Both the position numbers and the translations under genes were made by a program. A DNA stretch of 64,000 nt from Acanthosepion pharaonis (Eukaryota; Mollusca; Cephalopoda; Sepiida; Sepiidae): assembly GCA_903632075.3 (NCBI GenBank), contig CAHIKZ030000058.1:87501-151500 (forward strand), given 5' to 3'. The stretch's first letter is position 1, and every line of letters starts with the position of its first letter. The notes below the pieces were generated by a model, which was given only the letters and a program-made list of their open reading frames with translations, was not told the DNA's origin and did not search any database. Below, one piece after another: positions 41,690 to 52,769 of the stretch.

Positions 41690-42172
41690 ATCAGTCTTCG
41701 TGGATTCGAAAGAATTTCCCATTCATCTCGCGTGCAGTCGCTCTCTCATAGACGTGCCGTCGCCTCTCTCTGTCTTTTCTACAAATTCTTTCATGGTAAT
41801 TGCTCCGATGAGCTGCATTCGCTGGTTCCCAGATTTCGCGAATTCAAGCGTCCTACGAGGCTGGCATCCCGCTCTCACCCTTTCACTGTTGAAACTGTTA
41901 AATGTATTCGCCTCTTCTAGTCCAATAGCTTCATATCCCGCACCTCTCGCCAGTGGAACTCCTTTCCCTATTCCTGTTTCCCCTGATAGCTATAATTTCC
42001 AACTTTTCAAATGTAATGCCAATCGACATCTCCAGCTGCCTTGATCTATCCACTATCCCTCTCCTCATCCTCTCCTCTATCATTCCTATCTACTCTCACT
42101 CCAAATCCTCTGCAACCCATTGCGTACTAATGGCTTCCCGCCTTGCTAGGGGTGAAATGCTTAAAAAAAAAA
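41690..42172 (+). pseudogene. LINE 3' end (CR1/L2-like), relatively young copy
   Basis: Plus strand encodes QSLSHRRAVASLCLFYKFFH, GNCSDELHSLVPRFREFKRP and SRSHPFTVETVKC, the same as 1.1-1.4 kb with few changes. It ends with GGCTTCCCGCCTTGCTAGGG, GTGAAATGCTTA and a poly-A run, defining the family's true 3' terminus. 5'-truncated. Confidence 0.87.
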
Positions 42173-42960
42173 ATAGTCTGGAAATATAATAATGGAAAAA
42201 TTGCTAAAATGGGCTGACTAACTTACCAGCTTATTACAGATTAAAAATGATAGTTTATCGCACCACCCCATGAAATAATTATAGTTAATTTCTTTGGATT
42301 AAAAAAAGAAAGAACTTCAAACCTGAATCATATCTATTTAGTTTTGGCATTTCAGGAAACTCGATTTGTCAGTTAAAACAGGATAAATATAACATTAGTA
42401 AATTTCCGGATTGCAAAACAAAAACCTAAACACAAGCGGAAATGCATAAAACAAAAATAAATTAGTGCAAGTACCCGTATAGTTAATATTTTCCGACTTT
42501 TCGAAATCGGGTATTTATTGCCTGGTGCTTTCAGGAAATAAACGGTTATGACTCTCGTCAACTTCCTATACTTCGTAACTGGAAATAAGATTTGTCTTAG
42601 TCCTAATCACAGTTTCGCCAGTAACACAAATATTCAATGTTTGCTTCGGCCAATTTCAGTTTCCGCATGCCCTGTGAATTCTTCAAGCCATCTTTTCCTT
42701 CTTTAGAGTCTGAGATCTTTCAGCCGCCTTTTTCTGTATCATTTTGTCTCGATTTTCCTTTACACTTCATTACACAGATGCAATTTTCATAGTATTCTCA
42801 GAATCCTTCTGTAGGACCACGCCTCGTTTGCTTCTTGTCTCCTCTTCAAATGTAAAGAAGTTCTTCATTATTTACAGCCATACAGGAGGATTGATTTTAC
42901 TTTGGAGAACTGTTTTCTTTGTTTCTAACGGTAATGTTCCTGTTTCTTCGTACTATGTTT
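42173..42960. other. No recognised gene
   Basis: Unassigned. Short open frames without family signals. Confidence 0.4.
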
Positions 42961-43007
42961 AATTTTTCTAAAAATAAAGCATTTTCGGCTTTTCGATTTT
43001 GGGTTAA

Positions 43008-44482
43008 CTATTTTTATATTATATTCACATTTTTTATATTTTATTCAGTATTTTTATATTATATTCACATTTTTTATATTTTATTCAGTATTTTTATATT
43101 ATATTCACTATTTTTATATTATATTCAGATTTTTATATTATATTCACTATTATATTATATTCACAGTCTTTATTTTATATTCACTATTTTTATATTATAT
43201 TCATTTTTTATATTTTATTCACTATTTTCATATTATATTCACTATTTTTATATTATATTCACTATTTTTTTTATATTATATTCACTATTTTTCATATTTT
43301 ATATTCACTATTTTTTATATTATATTCACTATTTTTATATTATATTCACTATTTTCATATTATATTCACTATTTTCATATTATATTCACTATTTTTATAT
43401 TATATTCACTATTTTTATATTATATTCACATTTTATATTATATTCACTATTTTTATATTATATTCACATTTTTTTATATTTTATTCACTATTTTCATATT
43501 ATATTCACTATTTTTATATTATATTCACTATTTTCATATTATATTCACTATTTTTATATTATATTCACTATTTTTATATTATATTCACATTTTTTTTATA
43601 TTTTATTCACTATTTTCATATTATATTCACTATTTTATATTATATTCACTATTTTTATATTATATTCACATTTTATATTATATTCACTATTATATTATAT
43701 TCACAGTCTTTATTTTATATTCACTATTTTTATATTATATTCATTTTTTTTATATTTTATTCACTATTTTCATATTATATTCACTATTTTTATATTATAT
43801 TCACTATTTTTATATTATATTCACATTTTTTATATTTTATTCACTATTTTCATATTATATTCGCTATTTTTTATATTATATTCACTATTTTTATATTATA
43901 TTCACATTTTTTATATTTTATTCACTATTTTCATATTATATTCACTATTTTTATATTATATTCACTATTTTTATATTATATTCACATTTTTTATATTATA
44001 TTCACTATTATATTATATTCACAGTCTTTATTTTATATTCACTATTTTTATATTATATTCACATTTTTTATATTTTATTCACTATTTTCATATTATATTC
44101 ACTATTTTTATATTATATTCACTATTTTTATATTATATTCACATTTTTTATATTTTATTCACTATTTTTATTATATTCACTATTTTTTATATTATATTCA
44201 CTATTTTTATATTATATTCACTATTTTTTATTATATTCACATTTTTTATATTTTATTCACTATTTTCATATTATATTCACTATTTTTGTATTATATTCAC
44301 TATTTTCATATTATATTCACTATTTTTTTATTATATTCACTATTTTTTATATTATATTCACTATTTTTTATATTATATTCACTATTTTTATATTTTATTC
44401 ACTATTTTCATATTATATTCACTATTTTTATATTTTATTCACTATTTTTATATTTTATTCACTATTTTCATATTATATTTAT
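43008..44482. repeat. 20-bp minisatellite, about 75 units
   Basis: Units of TTCACTATTTTTATATTATA with lengths of 17-22 bp from changes in T-run length and occasional TTTTAT/CATATT variants. Longer blocks (for example CACAGTCTTTATTTTATA) recur at 43165, 43704 and 44020, showing higher-order amplification. The plus strand has no stop codon in any of the three frames of the unit, so a 538-codon frame (42919-44535) runs through it. I regard it as a composition effect, not a gene. Confidence 0.95.
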
Positions 44483-44499
44483 TGTCGGTTAAAATATTT

Positions 44500-45309
44500 C
44501 ATAAAACAAAATCAAAGAAGAAGAGAAGAGTTTAATTTCTTTATTTGTTTGATGACGACGCCGGCAATTCGTAACTCACGCTTGGCTGTAGTTCTAGATG
44601 TATAGTATTATTTAAACTGCCATAAAATAATTATTAGCAGATCCTGGTAGCTGACCTATCCTGTGACCTTACGCCTGTAGCTACATAGGGTAAGACTCTC
44701 TTGTATCATTCAACACCACCAATCTAGCATTAACGAGCAGAGACTGAATTTATTGTGCCACTTTCGGTTGAAATTTATAAAATCTTCCTATTAAGAATTT
44801 CTGTCAGGAAAATAATTTTATGAGGCCCATTAGCTATCATCGCTCTTGCCAGTATCGATTCCTTCCCACATCTTCATTATATCATTATTTTCTGTTCTAG
44901 TTATATATTCTAGCCATTTTAGTTGTTGCTGCTGTTGGAAGTCCTCGAGTGTTGTTGTTGCTGTTATTTAGTAGAGTCCTTTAAGATTCTGTAGCGCCAG
45001 TCCACGAGGGTCGAAGATGGACGATCCGCACTAAAACCTATAGGTTGCATTGGTTTGAAGCCATTTTTAAACGTAATTTTGAGGAATCGGTTATCTAAAG
45101 CTGAGAGTTTAAATATTACTTTTCAACGTGTTTGGTAAGGTGCAAGGAATCCATATTAAAGCCTCGATCTGACGAGAATCTTTAAGAACACGACTAAAGA
45201 TTCTCGGTTAATGTTTTGTAGCTATTTGCTCTGTTGAACAGAATATTCTAGGTTCAATTTCCTTATCTCCTCTACTAAATGTCTTATAATTGACCCATAC
45301 TCTAATGTA
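44500..45309. other. No recognised gene
   Basis: Unassigned. A segment at about 45220-45297 is repeated, diverged, at about 46585-46680, on the two sides of the mariner element. Confidence 0.4.
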
Positions 45310-46501
45310 GGAGAGTGTGCTGAAAAGTCAATAAACTGACTGTAATGAAGTGGATTCTAGAGCTATGAAACCTGATATGTATTAATATCAACTCTTCTTA
45401 TTAATAATTCCGTTGTTTCGTAAACTAACCTGAATTTTCAAAGATTATTGTTCATCCTGTTGGTTAATAAGTCATCAACAGCAGATATCACATCATCATC
45501 CCTTCGATACTGGTTCACAGCCAAATGTTTTCTTCTTGTTGGGGAATACATAATAGTCACCTGGTGTCAAATCAGGAGAATGGGGAGGGCGATCAACCAG
45601 ATCAAATCCACAGTCATGAGCAGTAGCCAATAAAAACAAGGTATTGTTTGCTAGAGTATTGTCCTGATAAAACAAGCAAGACATCTTTCGTCATTTTTTC
45701 GTCGTTTAGTAACTGTCTCGGAAGTTGGCATAAAACTAACTCTCCGTGCATGGTGTGGCCCTTTTGAAGATAATCAATAAACTCAATGCCTTTTGCATCC
45801 CAAAAGACTGAGGCCATCACCTTCCCTGCAGATAAAATGAACTTGGCCTTCTTTGGAGCAGATAAGGAGGGGTGTTTCCACTGCCTGGGCTGTACCTTTG
45901 TCTCTGGCTCAAAGTGATGAACCCAACACTGATCTTGGGTTCGAAAATGCTTAACGAAACCAGCTGGGTCTGCTGCAAACAATGTCAAAGGTTACCGTGA
46001 TGTGCTTTTTGTCAGGTGTCAGATATAACTTCATCATGAGAAGTTCATTTTGCAGAATATTTTCAACCCTCTCGCGAAATATGCTAATATAATTGGCTAT
46101 TTGATTTATAGTTATCTATCCTCATGTGGGGAACATGATCAGTGATTTCCTGGATGGTGGAAGTCACGACCTTGAATCATTTTCCACTCCAAAATTCAGC
46201 TGCTCACATTTGCACTGTTGCTAAAGCTGGGACGTCATTCCCTAAGAGAACAACCGTTTCTGAATGAAAACCCTTGGGGGCTTAACTCATTTTATGCAGG
46301 TACTTCATAACACTACAATGCCAAATTTAATCCAATTTTCAAAAGAAATCGCAGCTAAACTTTATAGTCTTTTTTGAACGTCCAGATGTCAGTTTACCCG
46401 GGAAAAAAACAATACAGTTATTGATATTAATTAATGCAAGATTTAATAGTTCTGACACTACTTCTTTATAATCGGCCTATTAAATTTTCAGCCTAACTTT
46501 T
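45310..46501 (-). mobile_element. Full-length mariner element, broken transposase
   Basis: TA at 45308-45309; left end GGAGAGTGTGCTGAAAAGTC, and the right end on the minus strand AGTTAGGCTGAAAATTTAAT, forming imperfect inverted repeats. About 1.19 kb, normal for mariner. Contains the transposase remnant at 45440-46260. Confidence 0.82.
45440..46260 (-). pseudogene. Mariner transposase (DD34D), frameshifted
   Basis: DDE/D transposase that would cut and paste the element at TA sites. Order on the minus strand: a decayed helix-turn-helix part (46260-46000); TQDQCWVHHFEPETK with the first catalytic Asp; SAGKVMASVFWDAKGIEFID; a frameshift; YQDN with the second Asp; and PPHSPDLTPGDYYVFP with the third. 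The last two Asp are separated by 34 residues, the mariner signature. All three Asp are kept, but the frame changes at about 45680 and stops occur upstream, so no protein can be made. Confidence 0.88.
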
Positions 46502-46739
46502 AATTCCACATCCTGAATGTTTACGCTAGATTCAGGATTCAGGATTCCGTCATTACTAGCACATGCTTTAAATAATAAATATAAACAAGCTATTTGCTGT
46601 GTTGTGCAGACTATTCTACGATAAGTTTACTTATCTCATATACTAAATATCTTATAACTGACGCACACACCGAAGTATTTGAAGCATTTAGTATTTACTA
46701 ATTACGCATCTTGATTTTTTTTATAATGGATTCAGGTTT
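46502..46739. other. Short unassigned stretch
   Basis: Includes the diverged duplicate of 45220-45297. Confidence 0.4.
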
Positions 46740-46850
46740 GGTTTGTTTTACGGCATATCAAGCACAATGGGTTATTTAATGCCGACAAAATTTCCTTTTT
46801 TTTCAGAAATGTATAGCTGGTAATTTTTTCAGAAATGTGTAGCTGGTGTG
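46740..46850 (+). repeat. R-A family copy, 5' part
   Basis: TTTTACGGCATATCAAGC..AATGGGTTATTTAATGCCGAC and AGCTGGTAATTTTTTCAG. Only the first about 110 bp are present. Confidence 0.7.
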
Positions 46851-47190
46851 GAATCGTGCATAGACTCCATCCTTTTGCGCGCGCGTATATTGCACCCCTT
46901 CCTTCCACTTTCGACTAGACATAGCAGTAAGCCAGCATTTTGTTGCCGACAAGGTTACTGGCTGCTCCTGATATCATCTGGACTGGAATTTGAAATCTTC
47001 CCGCGCATTTCTCTGACGTCACTGACAAACTTTATTTTTCAAGTCAGTCGCGGCCTGTACGCAGAAGAAGAAGGTTGACTCATTTATTCTGTGCTCCTTA
47101 CCCATACGCGGGCCGGAATATCTTAAATGACCAAAATTTCTAGTGACTCCTTGGCTCATTATGCCGAATATTATTCTTGTGACCGTAACT
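46851..47190. other. GC-richer patch, no gene assigned
   Basis: Contains GCGCGCGCG at about 46880, TGACGTCA (46020-type CRE palindrome) at about 47017, and CCGCGCATTTC. A 76-codon frame (46848-47078) matches nothing I know. Confidence 0.3.
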
Positions 47191-47199
47191 TGTTTCGAA

Positions 47200-47530
47200 T
47201 AACATGTTTGAACCTTTCTCCAATTTGCTACCGGAGAATGCAGAGACTGTCACGTCTTTAAGTCCAATTCATAGTGCCTCAGCGAACAACTGGTTCAAAA
47301 TTTCTTCTCCGTTCACTAAGAGAACTTACGACACTGTCGCCATCGCACTTCTGCAAGATCTAATTCCTCGTTTTGATGCGAACAACTTATTCGAACTGTC
47401 CTTCATTTCTTACCAGAGAACATACTCTCCAACATTGTCTGTACCACACCTTTAAGTCTAATTAATAGTCCTTCAGCAAACAAACTTGTTCGAATTTCCC
47501 GCCGTTCACTATCAGGGAACGCAGAATTTT
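47200..47530. repeat. Diverged tandem duplication, about 195-bp unit
   Basis: TCTTTAAGTCCAATTCATAG/CCTTTAAGTCTAATTAATAG, CTCAGCGAACAA/TTCAGCAAACAA and CCGTTCACTA.GAGAAC appear twice in the same order. Confidence 0.6.
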
Positions 47531-48115
47531 CTTCCCTGAAGATTGATGAACTTTTCATACACCTCTCTCGATTTCTAACCTTCACGAAGCAGTTAAAAAA
47601 AAAGATAACATTACACACACATCATTAAACCTCGCAGTGAGTACTTTTCCTATTTGTGTATGCTTACATCTTTTGTACAAGAAGACTATATTCCAGAACT
47701 TTCATTCTGAAGAAACTTTTCCCGCCTTAGCCATCTTGTTTTTTTTTGTTTTGGCGCGGAACTTTAACATTTTATTAGTCTCTACATATTACTAACTGCC
47801 TACAGGCTAAAAACAGACCTCACCTTTTCTGATAGTCTCCACTGTTGAGACAAGATTATTTGTTATTAAAATAAAATTTCTTATTTGTTTTCCACCAGAC
47901 TCATTTTGTCGTTTAATCCTGGCTATCTATATTTTACTATTTTTGTGCATGTGTTAAATGACCCTTTTTCCTCACTAAAGATCGCGCATTTATTATTTTT
48001 ACTTTGTTAGTGGATTCGGTAGTCATAAGTAGTGTCTGGCACAAGGCCACCTTTTAGTAAACCAGCACTGCATGCTACCGGGCCCGCAACACTGGTAATA
48101 TTTTTTTGAAAAATG
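47531..48115. other. No recognised gene
   Basis: Unassigned AT-rich sequence. Confidence 0.4.
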
Positions 48116-48119
48116 TATA

Positions 48120-48445
48120 GTTTGGTTTGTTTTGTTTTGTGGTATATTAACGTCAATGGGTTATTTTTATTTCTGGTAATATTTTCTTTTTTCAAATATT
48201 TATTGCTGATACTAATTTTTTAAAAGTATTTCTGGTATTAAAATCTATTTTTACACTTTCATAGTGTTTTGAGTCAGGTTGTGGGATCAACTATGTGCCC
48301 ATAGCTGGGGCCCTAACAGCAGCAATTAAGATGTGGTTCCACGCTCCTCAAAACCTCCTGATCAGAAGCCTTGCTGTTCGACGTAGTTTATCGTCTTACC
48401 CAGGACGCGGATGCAGTTTATCGTCATACCCATGACGGATTATGG
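48120..48445 (+). repeat. R-A family copy, nearly complete
   Basis: TATATTAACGTCAATGGGTT, AAATCTATTTTTACACTTTC, GTGCCCATAGCTGGGGCCCT, TCCTGATCAGAAGCCTTGCT and TAGTTTATCGTC. No SINE at the internal site. Confidence 0.75.
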
Positions 48446-48599
48446 ATTCAGGATACTAGAAATGTTAACAAAGTACAAAATTTATCTGAAACTGAAAATT
48501 ATGTTCAACTGTGACGCCTAACTACAAGTAATGAGTGTGCATGTAAATCACTCATTTTTCCTGCAGCAGTTTTCATTCAGTCACGATTACGAGTGCAGG

Positions 48600-48800
48600 C
48601 TTGACATAAGAACGGCTAGGCTCATACAGCGACTTTAGATATCTCGAAGACGTTTGACAGAGTTTTGGCATGCTGGCGTTCTCCTCAAGCTCAAGAGCTA
48701 TGGTGTCTCTGTTCAGATATTTGACTTAATCTAATCGTTTATTAACAAATCGTGTAATGAAAACGGCGTTGAAGGGCCACTATTCTAGAGCATTTCACGT
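48600..48800 (+). pseudogene. LINE RT fragment (CR1/L2-like)
   Basis: Plus strand encodes DISKTFDRVWHAGVLLKLKS then YGVSVQIFDLI, RT motif A and the following helix, as at 2.1-1.98 kb. Downstream the GVPQG region is decayed (MMGSPKA). Isolated internal fragment. Confidence 0.75.
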
Positions 48801-48964
48801 TTATGATGGGTTCCCCAAAAGCTCTACCCTTGATTCAACGGAAGACTTCAAAATTTTTCTAACCCAGAACAATTATTCTGCTCATCCTAGCACTTAAAAA
48901 GAATAATGTATACACAGCTGATTTAATATCGAACTATATATCCTTTATTCAGCCTTATCCAATT

Positions 48965-49205
48965 CCAAGTTTAAGTATCACGCTGAAACACCGGGTCCCG
49001 TACAACCACCGAAGTTAAGCAACATAGACCCTGGTTAGTAATCGCTCGATAATATCAGCTTGGATGTGCAGGTGGTGTAATAGATAACGGTACGGAATAG
49101 AAAATCGGAGAGCTGAGTTCGAATTCCAGGCTGGTTCGTTATATTCACTTAGCGTAAATAACCACTGGGAAAGAAATAGATCCACCTCTTCTTCCTGACA
49201 GCTTT
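48965..49205 (+). mobile_element. 5S rRNA-tRNA chimeric SINE copy 2
   Basis: TATCACGCTGAAACACCGGG, CCACCGAAGTTAAGCAACAT (5S box A region), CTGGTTAGTAATCGCTCG; then GCAGGTGGTGTAATAGATAA, GAGCTGAGTTCGAATTCCAG (B-box-like) and TTATATTCACTTAGCG. Immediately followed by copy 3 in the same orientation. Confidence 0.85.
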
Positions 49206-49211
49206 AATTTA

Positions 49212-49490
49212 ATTCAGATATCAGGTTGAAGCACCGGTTTTCGTAAGGCTACCGGTGTTAAGCATCGCCGGGCCTTGTCAGTACCAAGATGGGTGGTCGG
49301 TTGGGAATACCAGTCTGTAAGCTTGGGTGTGCGGGTGGTGTAATGGATAACGGCTCGGAATAAGAAATCGGAGAGACAAGTTCTAATTCCAGTCGGTTTT
49401 ATTATATTCATTTAAGTGCAACTATCCTTGGGAAAGGGTATGAATTCACCGTCTCTCCCTCCAGCTATGAGTTAACTAGTAAGACTTATA
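49212..49490 (+). mobile_element. 5S rRNA-tRNA chimeric SINE copy 3
   Basis: Best-preserved 5S part: GGTGTTAAGCATCGCCGGGC, CTTGTCAGTACCAAGATGGG, TGGTCGGTTGGGAATACCAG, TCTGTAAGCTT. Then GCGGGTGGTGTAATGGATAA, GAGACAAGTTCTAATTCCAG, CCTTGGGAAAGGGTATGAAT. The 5S similarity covers box A through box C of the internal Pol III promoter. Confidence 0.88.
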
Positions 49491-49870
49491 TTAGAAAATG
49501 ATTATTATCTAAAAAAAAAAGTAAAACTCACAAAACCCTCGAAACATTTGCTGGCTTACACTACCCTCAAAAAGGTTTGTAGTCGAAAAAAAATGATTAA
49601 ATCTTTCCACATCCAAGATCTGCATGAGGCTTAGAATATGGTAGCTACATCCTCGAAGAGGAGTAAACAAACACATAACAGTTTTCCAATGTTCTAATAC
49701 ACGTTGCATGTCCTACCGGAAAATATCGCACTCGACCCTTTATTGAATCGATGGGAGTAGATATTTCTCCTTCCACTGCCTAAGGTTTCACAGCAAAATT
49801 CACTGAAATCTAGATGGATCAACAATCACCTGGAGAAGGCGGGAATGCAGTCCTTGTCATAAGGACTTTA
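49491..49870. other. No recognised gene
   Basis: Unassigned. Confidence 0.4.
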
Positions 49871-49874
49871 TTTT

Positions 49875-49896
49875 GTATATATATATATATATATTT

Positions 49897-49969
<73 letters not shown>

Positions 49970-49970
49970 T
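49875..49970. repeat. (TA)n tracts
   Basis: Two long TA tracts with short interruptions. Confidence 0.95.
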
Positions 49971-50084
49971 TTACTCTGATTATAAATAATATAAATAATG
50001 ACAACTACTCAGCACAGGAATTCAAAAAGAAATTAACAAAAATCAATGTGTAATATCTTGTCGAATACTGATATCGAAAAATGA

Positions 50085-51300
50085 TGTAATTTTAGATGTA
50101 TAATACGCATTTTTTCTAAAAAAAAAATAAGCAAAATTAGAGGTGCGTATTATTCACAGCTTCAAAAAATATGTTAAAAATTGCCGTTTGATGGGCCGAT
50201 TCCAGTGGGGAAATGACTATCCACGAAAAACATGCGACAATCTGACATTTGCATTGGGAGATTGCGACCCCATAAGGATTTCAAAAAAGTCATATGTACC
50301 TAACAATACTTAAAAATGTAAAATAAAATAATATTATAATAATATTATTCTATGATTAAAAGCATCTCTATCTATAAAAGGGAGGATGCGTATGTGTGTG
50401 TAACGAATTTTCGACGGATTTGCACCAAAATTTACATTGTCATGCTCCAAGTTAGCGGGAAGGCCAATGCCGACTTTGCATTTCCCAATTCCCATCGATT
50501 GTGGAAATAATCGATTTTTCATGCTTCTACGGCAGTTTTCATGTAGTTTGCGACCATTTTCTACTGGCCAGAGTGACAGCCTATAGCTGGCTGCCACGAA
50601 TAAGCAGAAAGCTTCTATTGGCCAGCGTGCGAGCCAACAGCTGACTGACACGAATGTTAACTAGCATGCTAGCATGCAAAGAAAAATCGATAGCAGCATT
50701 CGTCACAAGTGGGAAAAATTTAAATCTGCATGGCACTTTACTCCAATTGGCTCATTCGCTTGCTTAAACTCAACGTTGATTCTGATTGCGCAGAACTGGG
50801 TTGGGTGTGAAAAAGTATTTGTTGTTAACATTCTTTTTTCATTCGGTTTTTCCATTTACGACTTCTTTTTTTTAAAGCTGATCATTTTGTGTTCATTTTG
50901 TTTAGTTCTTTTTTCGTAACAGATTTAATGTTTAGTATAGAGCTTAGAAAAAATTCGATAGGCAAGAAGTAAGGCATGTAGCAACATCAGCACGGCAAAG
51001 GGCACTCCTTTAAAGGCAAGGAAGGGCAAAAATATTTTAAGTCAAGTGATAGCGATTGCTGTATGAGTCGTACGATTTTTGAATCAAGCACGGAAAACGC
51101 CGGACCATCCTGCTAGTTTTTAATAAGAGTAGGAAACACTAGCCGTAATGAAATTGGAGAGGTACAATTTATAGTTTTTTATTACCAAAAAAGCGTGCGC
51201 ATTATGCATGAGTAGAAGCATTTCCCCACTCTTTCAGCGCAATTCTAGGTGTGCAAATTATGGATGAAGGCGTATTATACATGAGGAATTACGGTATAAT
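50085..51300. mobile_element. Probable TIR DNA element containing a Helitron
   Basis: Left end GTAATTTTAGATGTATAATA/CGCATTTTTTC and right end (minus strand) GTAATTCCTCATGTATAATA/CGCCTTCATCC are inverted relatives. Sub-terminal GTGCGTATTATTCAC and GCGTGCGCATTATGCATGAG are also related. The outer element is only about 460 bp once the Helitron (50365-51116) is removed. Superfamily unknown; pogo-like is a guess. Confidence 0.55.
50365..51116 (+). mobile_element. Non-autonomous Helitron copy 1
   Basis: Starts 5'-TCTCTATCTATAAAAG and ends CCATCCTGCTAG-3' (CTAG terminus), inserted between host A and T. A potential 3' hairpin (GCACGG..CCATCC, decayed here) lies just before CTAG, as Helitrons require. 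About 90% similar to 58884-59690 over the whole length. No Rep/helicase. A short GT run (50394-50401) sits near the 5' end. Confidence 0.78.
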
Positions 51301-51454
51301 TTATCTTGACCATTATTTGTGGAATTTGGTGTGACGGAATCTTCCAGAAATATTCGCATGATTGTTGAACTGATTTTTTCCCAAATCCCAATTAGAATGG
51401 AATATCAAACAGTTAAAATTATTCTTCCGTTATTATAATTTGGAAAAATCAAAT

Positions 51455-51600
51455 CGACATCTTGAAAGAAGCAATATATTTTTCCATGATTTTAAAATCA
51501 GGCGAAAAAAAAAGAAAAAGAAAAAAAGAGAGGCTACAGTTGAAAAAAAACAAAAAACAAAAAAAACCAAACAAACAAAAAAAACGCGAAAACTGTTTCC
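51455..51600. other. A-rich low-complexity region
   Basis: Long A-rich AAAG/AAAC stretch; frames here are artefacts. The flanks to 51850 show nothing recognised. Confidence 0.6.
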
Positions 51601-51860
51601 CCATTGTCCACAAATAATTGACTGATAACAATACTTCGTCTCGGAATTTCTGATAAAGATTTATCGTCCAAAAATAGATGAGAAGCCGAAGAAGTTTATG
51701 CAAGTCTTGTGCTTGACATTTGTGTGTTGCTGGCTGCGATGTTTTTTTAAACAACCCTTATCAGAAGAATATGTACGAAGAAACTTATATCTCAGTTCCG
51801 TCACGAAAAAAGAACAAATTTTTTCAATCTTACTTGTAAACCATCATTAGATTTAACACA

Positions 51861-51864
51861 CACT

Positions 51865-51896
<32 letters not shown>

Positions 51897-51929
51897 AACA
51901 CACACGCACACACACACACACACATACAC

Positions 51930-51971
<42 letters not shown>

Positions 51972-52008
51972 AATATATATATAAGAAATATATATGTGTG
52001 TGTGTGTG
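51861..52008. repeat. (CA)n/(TA)n/(TG)n compound microsatellite
   Basis: CA, TA, CA, TA, then TG tracts with short spacers. Confidence 0.95.
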
Positions 52009-52234
52009 TGCAAAGATATAGAAAAATAGGAAAGAACCGTTAGGTTAATAAGCCGAAGTTCTTTAGTATTTTTGTTTTATTTAAAAAAAACAGTGCTCAA
52101 TACACAAGTAGAGCCTATATTATAATTATTTTTTAAAAATATGATATCAGTGCTACATAAGAGTTCTCATGTTTCAAAAACAGAAGCTAAAACTTCAATT
52201 TAATTATAGAAATTAGATTAAATTAAATCGTTAT

Positions 52235-52251
52235 TTTTCATCCTCAAGCGA

Positions 52252-52302
<51 letters not shown>

Positions 52303-52525
52303 AAAAGTGTTTGTATATAAATATAAATACATATATATATGTACAATTATTTAGATATTATATGCGCGGTACTTATTAGAAAACGCTCAATATCAGAGAT
52401 AGAGCTAACATATTTGGTTGGATAGATGTGAGTTTGTGACCCTGGGTTTCACGCTTTAGCGATCGTCAGACAAACTCCTGAGTTAAAAGCGTGACACCCA
52501 GCGTCACAAACTCACATCTATCCAA

Positions 52526-52587
<62 letters not shown>

Positions 52588-52604
52588 TCGCTTGAGGATG
52601 AAAA
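52235..52604. repeat. Outer palindrome arms plus (TA)n tracts
   Basis: TTTTCATCCTCAAGCGAATT at 52235 and AATTCGCTTGAGGATGAAAA ending at 52604 are perfect inverted copies, each running into a TA tract facing inward. The arms enclose the palindrome at 52416-52527. Confidence 0.92.
52416..52527. repeat. 112-bp palindrome with 43-bp arms
   Basis: GGTTGGATAGATGTGAGTTT..GTGACC/GTGACG..CTGGGTTTCACGCTTT pairs with its reverse complement ending in CATCTATCCAACC, around a loop of about 22 nt. About three mismatches. Confidence 0.92.
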
Positions 52605-52613
52605 GGAATGATT

Positions 52614-52629
52614 GCAATATTCGAGTATC

Positions 52630-52681
<52 letters not shown>

Positions 52682-52697
52682 GATACTCGAATATTGC
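52614..52697. repeat. Perfect palindrome with TA centre
   Basis: GCAATATTCGAGTATCATTA, a TA tract of about 24 units, and TAATGATACTCGAATATTGC. The arms are exactly complementary. Confidence 0.95.
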
Positions 52698-52769
52698 TAG
52701 CTTTCATCGACTTAGTTTCATGTAGACGTTCTGTCTGTTATACGGTAGTCTCATAATCTTTAGGGCTTA

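Noticed and set aside
42919..44535. 538-codon open frame as a membrane-like protein gene
   Set aside because: It lies wholly in a 20-bp minisatellite lacking stops in every plus frame; unit-length changes shift the frame freely, so there is no coding constraint.
49212..49330. Functional 5S rRNA gene
   Set aside because: Diverged 5S-like segment fused directly to a tRNA-like SINE body, in a family with the same fusion elsewhere.
50334..50651. 105-codon minus frame conserved at 58998-59213
   Set aside because: Conserved only because both lie in copies of the same non-autonomous Helitron; the frame is broken differently in each.
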